DNA of 64,000 nt from Alexandriicola marinus (lineage in GTDB: Bacteria; Pseudomonadota; Alphaproteobacteria; Rhodobacterales; Rhodobacteraceae). Location of the stretch: the NCBI RefSeq assembly GCF_004000435.1, contig NZ_RBVZ01000001.1:809536-873535 (forward strand), read 5' to 3'. Under the pieces are notes generated by a model. The model was not told the DNA's origin. It saw only the letters and a list, made by a program, of their open reading frames with translations, and did not search any database. The stretch's first letter is position 1. Every line of letters starts with the position of its first letter. A program made the position numbers and the translations under genes. This document shows, piece after piece, positions 63,825 through 64,000 of this stretch.

Positions 63825-64000
63825 GTGGCGGAAGGCAAGACAATCCTGGGGCCGGACGCGCCCGATCAGCGCTGGCTGGAAGACCCCCGGCACCGGGACT
63901 GGCTCCGCTCGGACGCGATCCGGCAGATCGATTTCTTTCGCAGGAGCCTGAGGCCCGATGGCGGCTTCGACGCGCTTGAAACCGACGGCACCCCGATCCC
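63825..64000 (+). CDS. N-acylglucosamine 2-epimerase (AGE) family protein, N-terminal part (3' end outside window)
   Basis: The GTG at 63825 follows a good SD (AGGGGA); the ATG at 63820 is in another frame that closes quickly. The 58 visible residues (RWLEDPRHRDWLRSDA, IDFFRRSLRPDGGFDALETDG) match the N-terminus of AGE/mannose isomerase-type (alpha/alpha)6 barrels. The substrate cannot be assigned from this part. Confidence 0.75.
   Translation, partial: MAEGKTILGPDAPDQRWLEDPRHRDWLRSDAIRQIDFFRRSLRPDGGFDALETDGTPI

Overview
The window reads as a chromosomal segment of a high-GC alphaproteobacterium, most likely Rhodobacterales (Roseobacter/Rhodobacter type). The indicators are an F1Fo-ATPase zeta inhibitor (DUF1476), an alpha-type RNase E ending in a GWW motif, a split cobalamin methionine synthase, a CxxC-less Fur/Mur-type regulator, PurS/PurQ-type FGAM synthase subunits, RTX proteins and gene-end palindrome pairs. 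No phage, insertion sequence, CRISPR array or rRNA gene was seen. Base and codon use look uniform, apart from AT-richer gaps around 55.0-55.4 kb and 59.8-60.0 kb.

Layout. 0-6.2 kb: C-terminus of a secreted RTX protein, a TbpB-like surface lipoprotein, and an RND efflux pump with its adaptor. 6.8-13.4 kb: tRNA-Asn, an MBL hydrolase, an EnvZ-like kinase, tRNA-Ile2(CAT), purM-purN, rnd and sufE. 13.4-19.4 kb: a five-gene operon for a corrinoid protein, two YbjQ proteins, a small membrane protein and DUF1638; a radical SAM protein; a methyltransferase; the homocysteine methyltransferase part of methionine synthase; ATPase zeta. 19.5-28.9 kb: purC-purS-DUF3592-purQ, a DctB/DctD-like pair with a GAFTGA-less regulator, a GT51 transglycosylase and rne. 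28.9-36.9 kb: housekeeping genes (eno, an EamA transporter, fur, an acetyltransferase, tyrS, anmK, ppx). 37.2-39.5 kb: a MetF-like reductase and a methyl-H4folate:corrinoid methyltransferase. 39.7-45.5 kb: an interspersed RTX protein, rlmE, glpK and a EutB/EutC-like pair. 45.7-53.9 kb: a pentaheme cytochrome divergent from a nine-gene Nqr operon. 53.9-60.6 kb: a signalling and oxidation island with two REC/pseudo-GGDEF regulators, a membrane histidine kinase, a cytochrome P450 and an orphan LuxI-type synthase. 60.9-64 kb: a glutathione transferase, a CDGSH/glutamate-synthase-like fusion and the start of an AGE-family epimerase.

How the genes work together. Three proteins encoded at 17.9, 14.9 and 38.4 kb supply the homocysteine, cobalamin and methyl-H4folate functions that a single MetH usually carries, and a MetF-like gene feeds them. 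The Nqr operon carries its own maturation genes (apbE, nqrM) but has a very short NqrB without the covalent FMN site. I rate the short-NqrB Nqr with its cytochrome, the charge-complementary tails of the split methionine synthase, and the LuxI/P450/pseudo-GGDEF island as the most novel parts.
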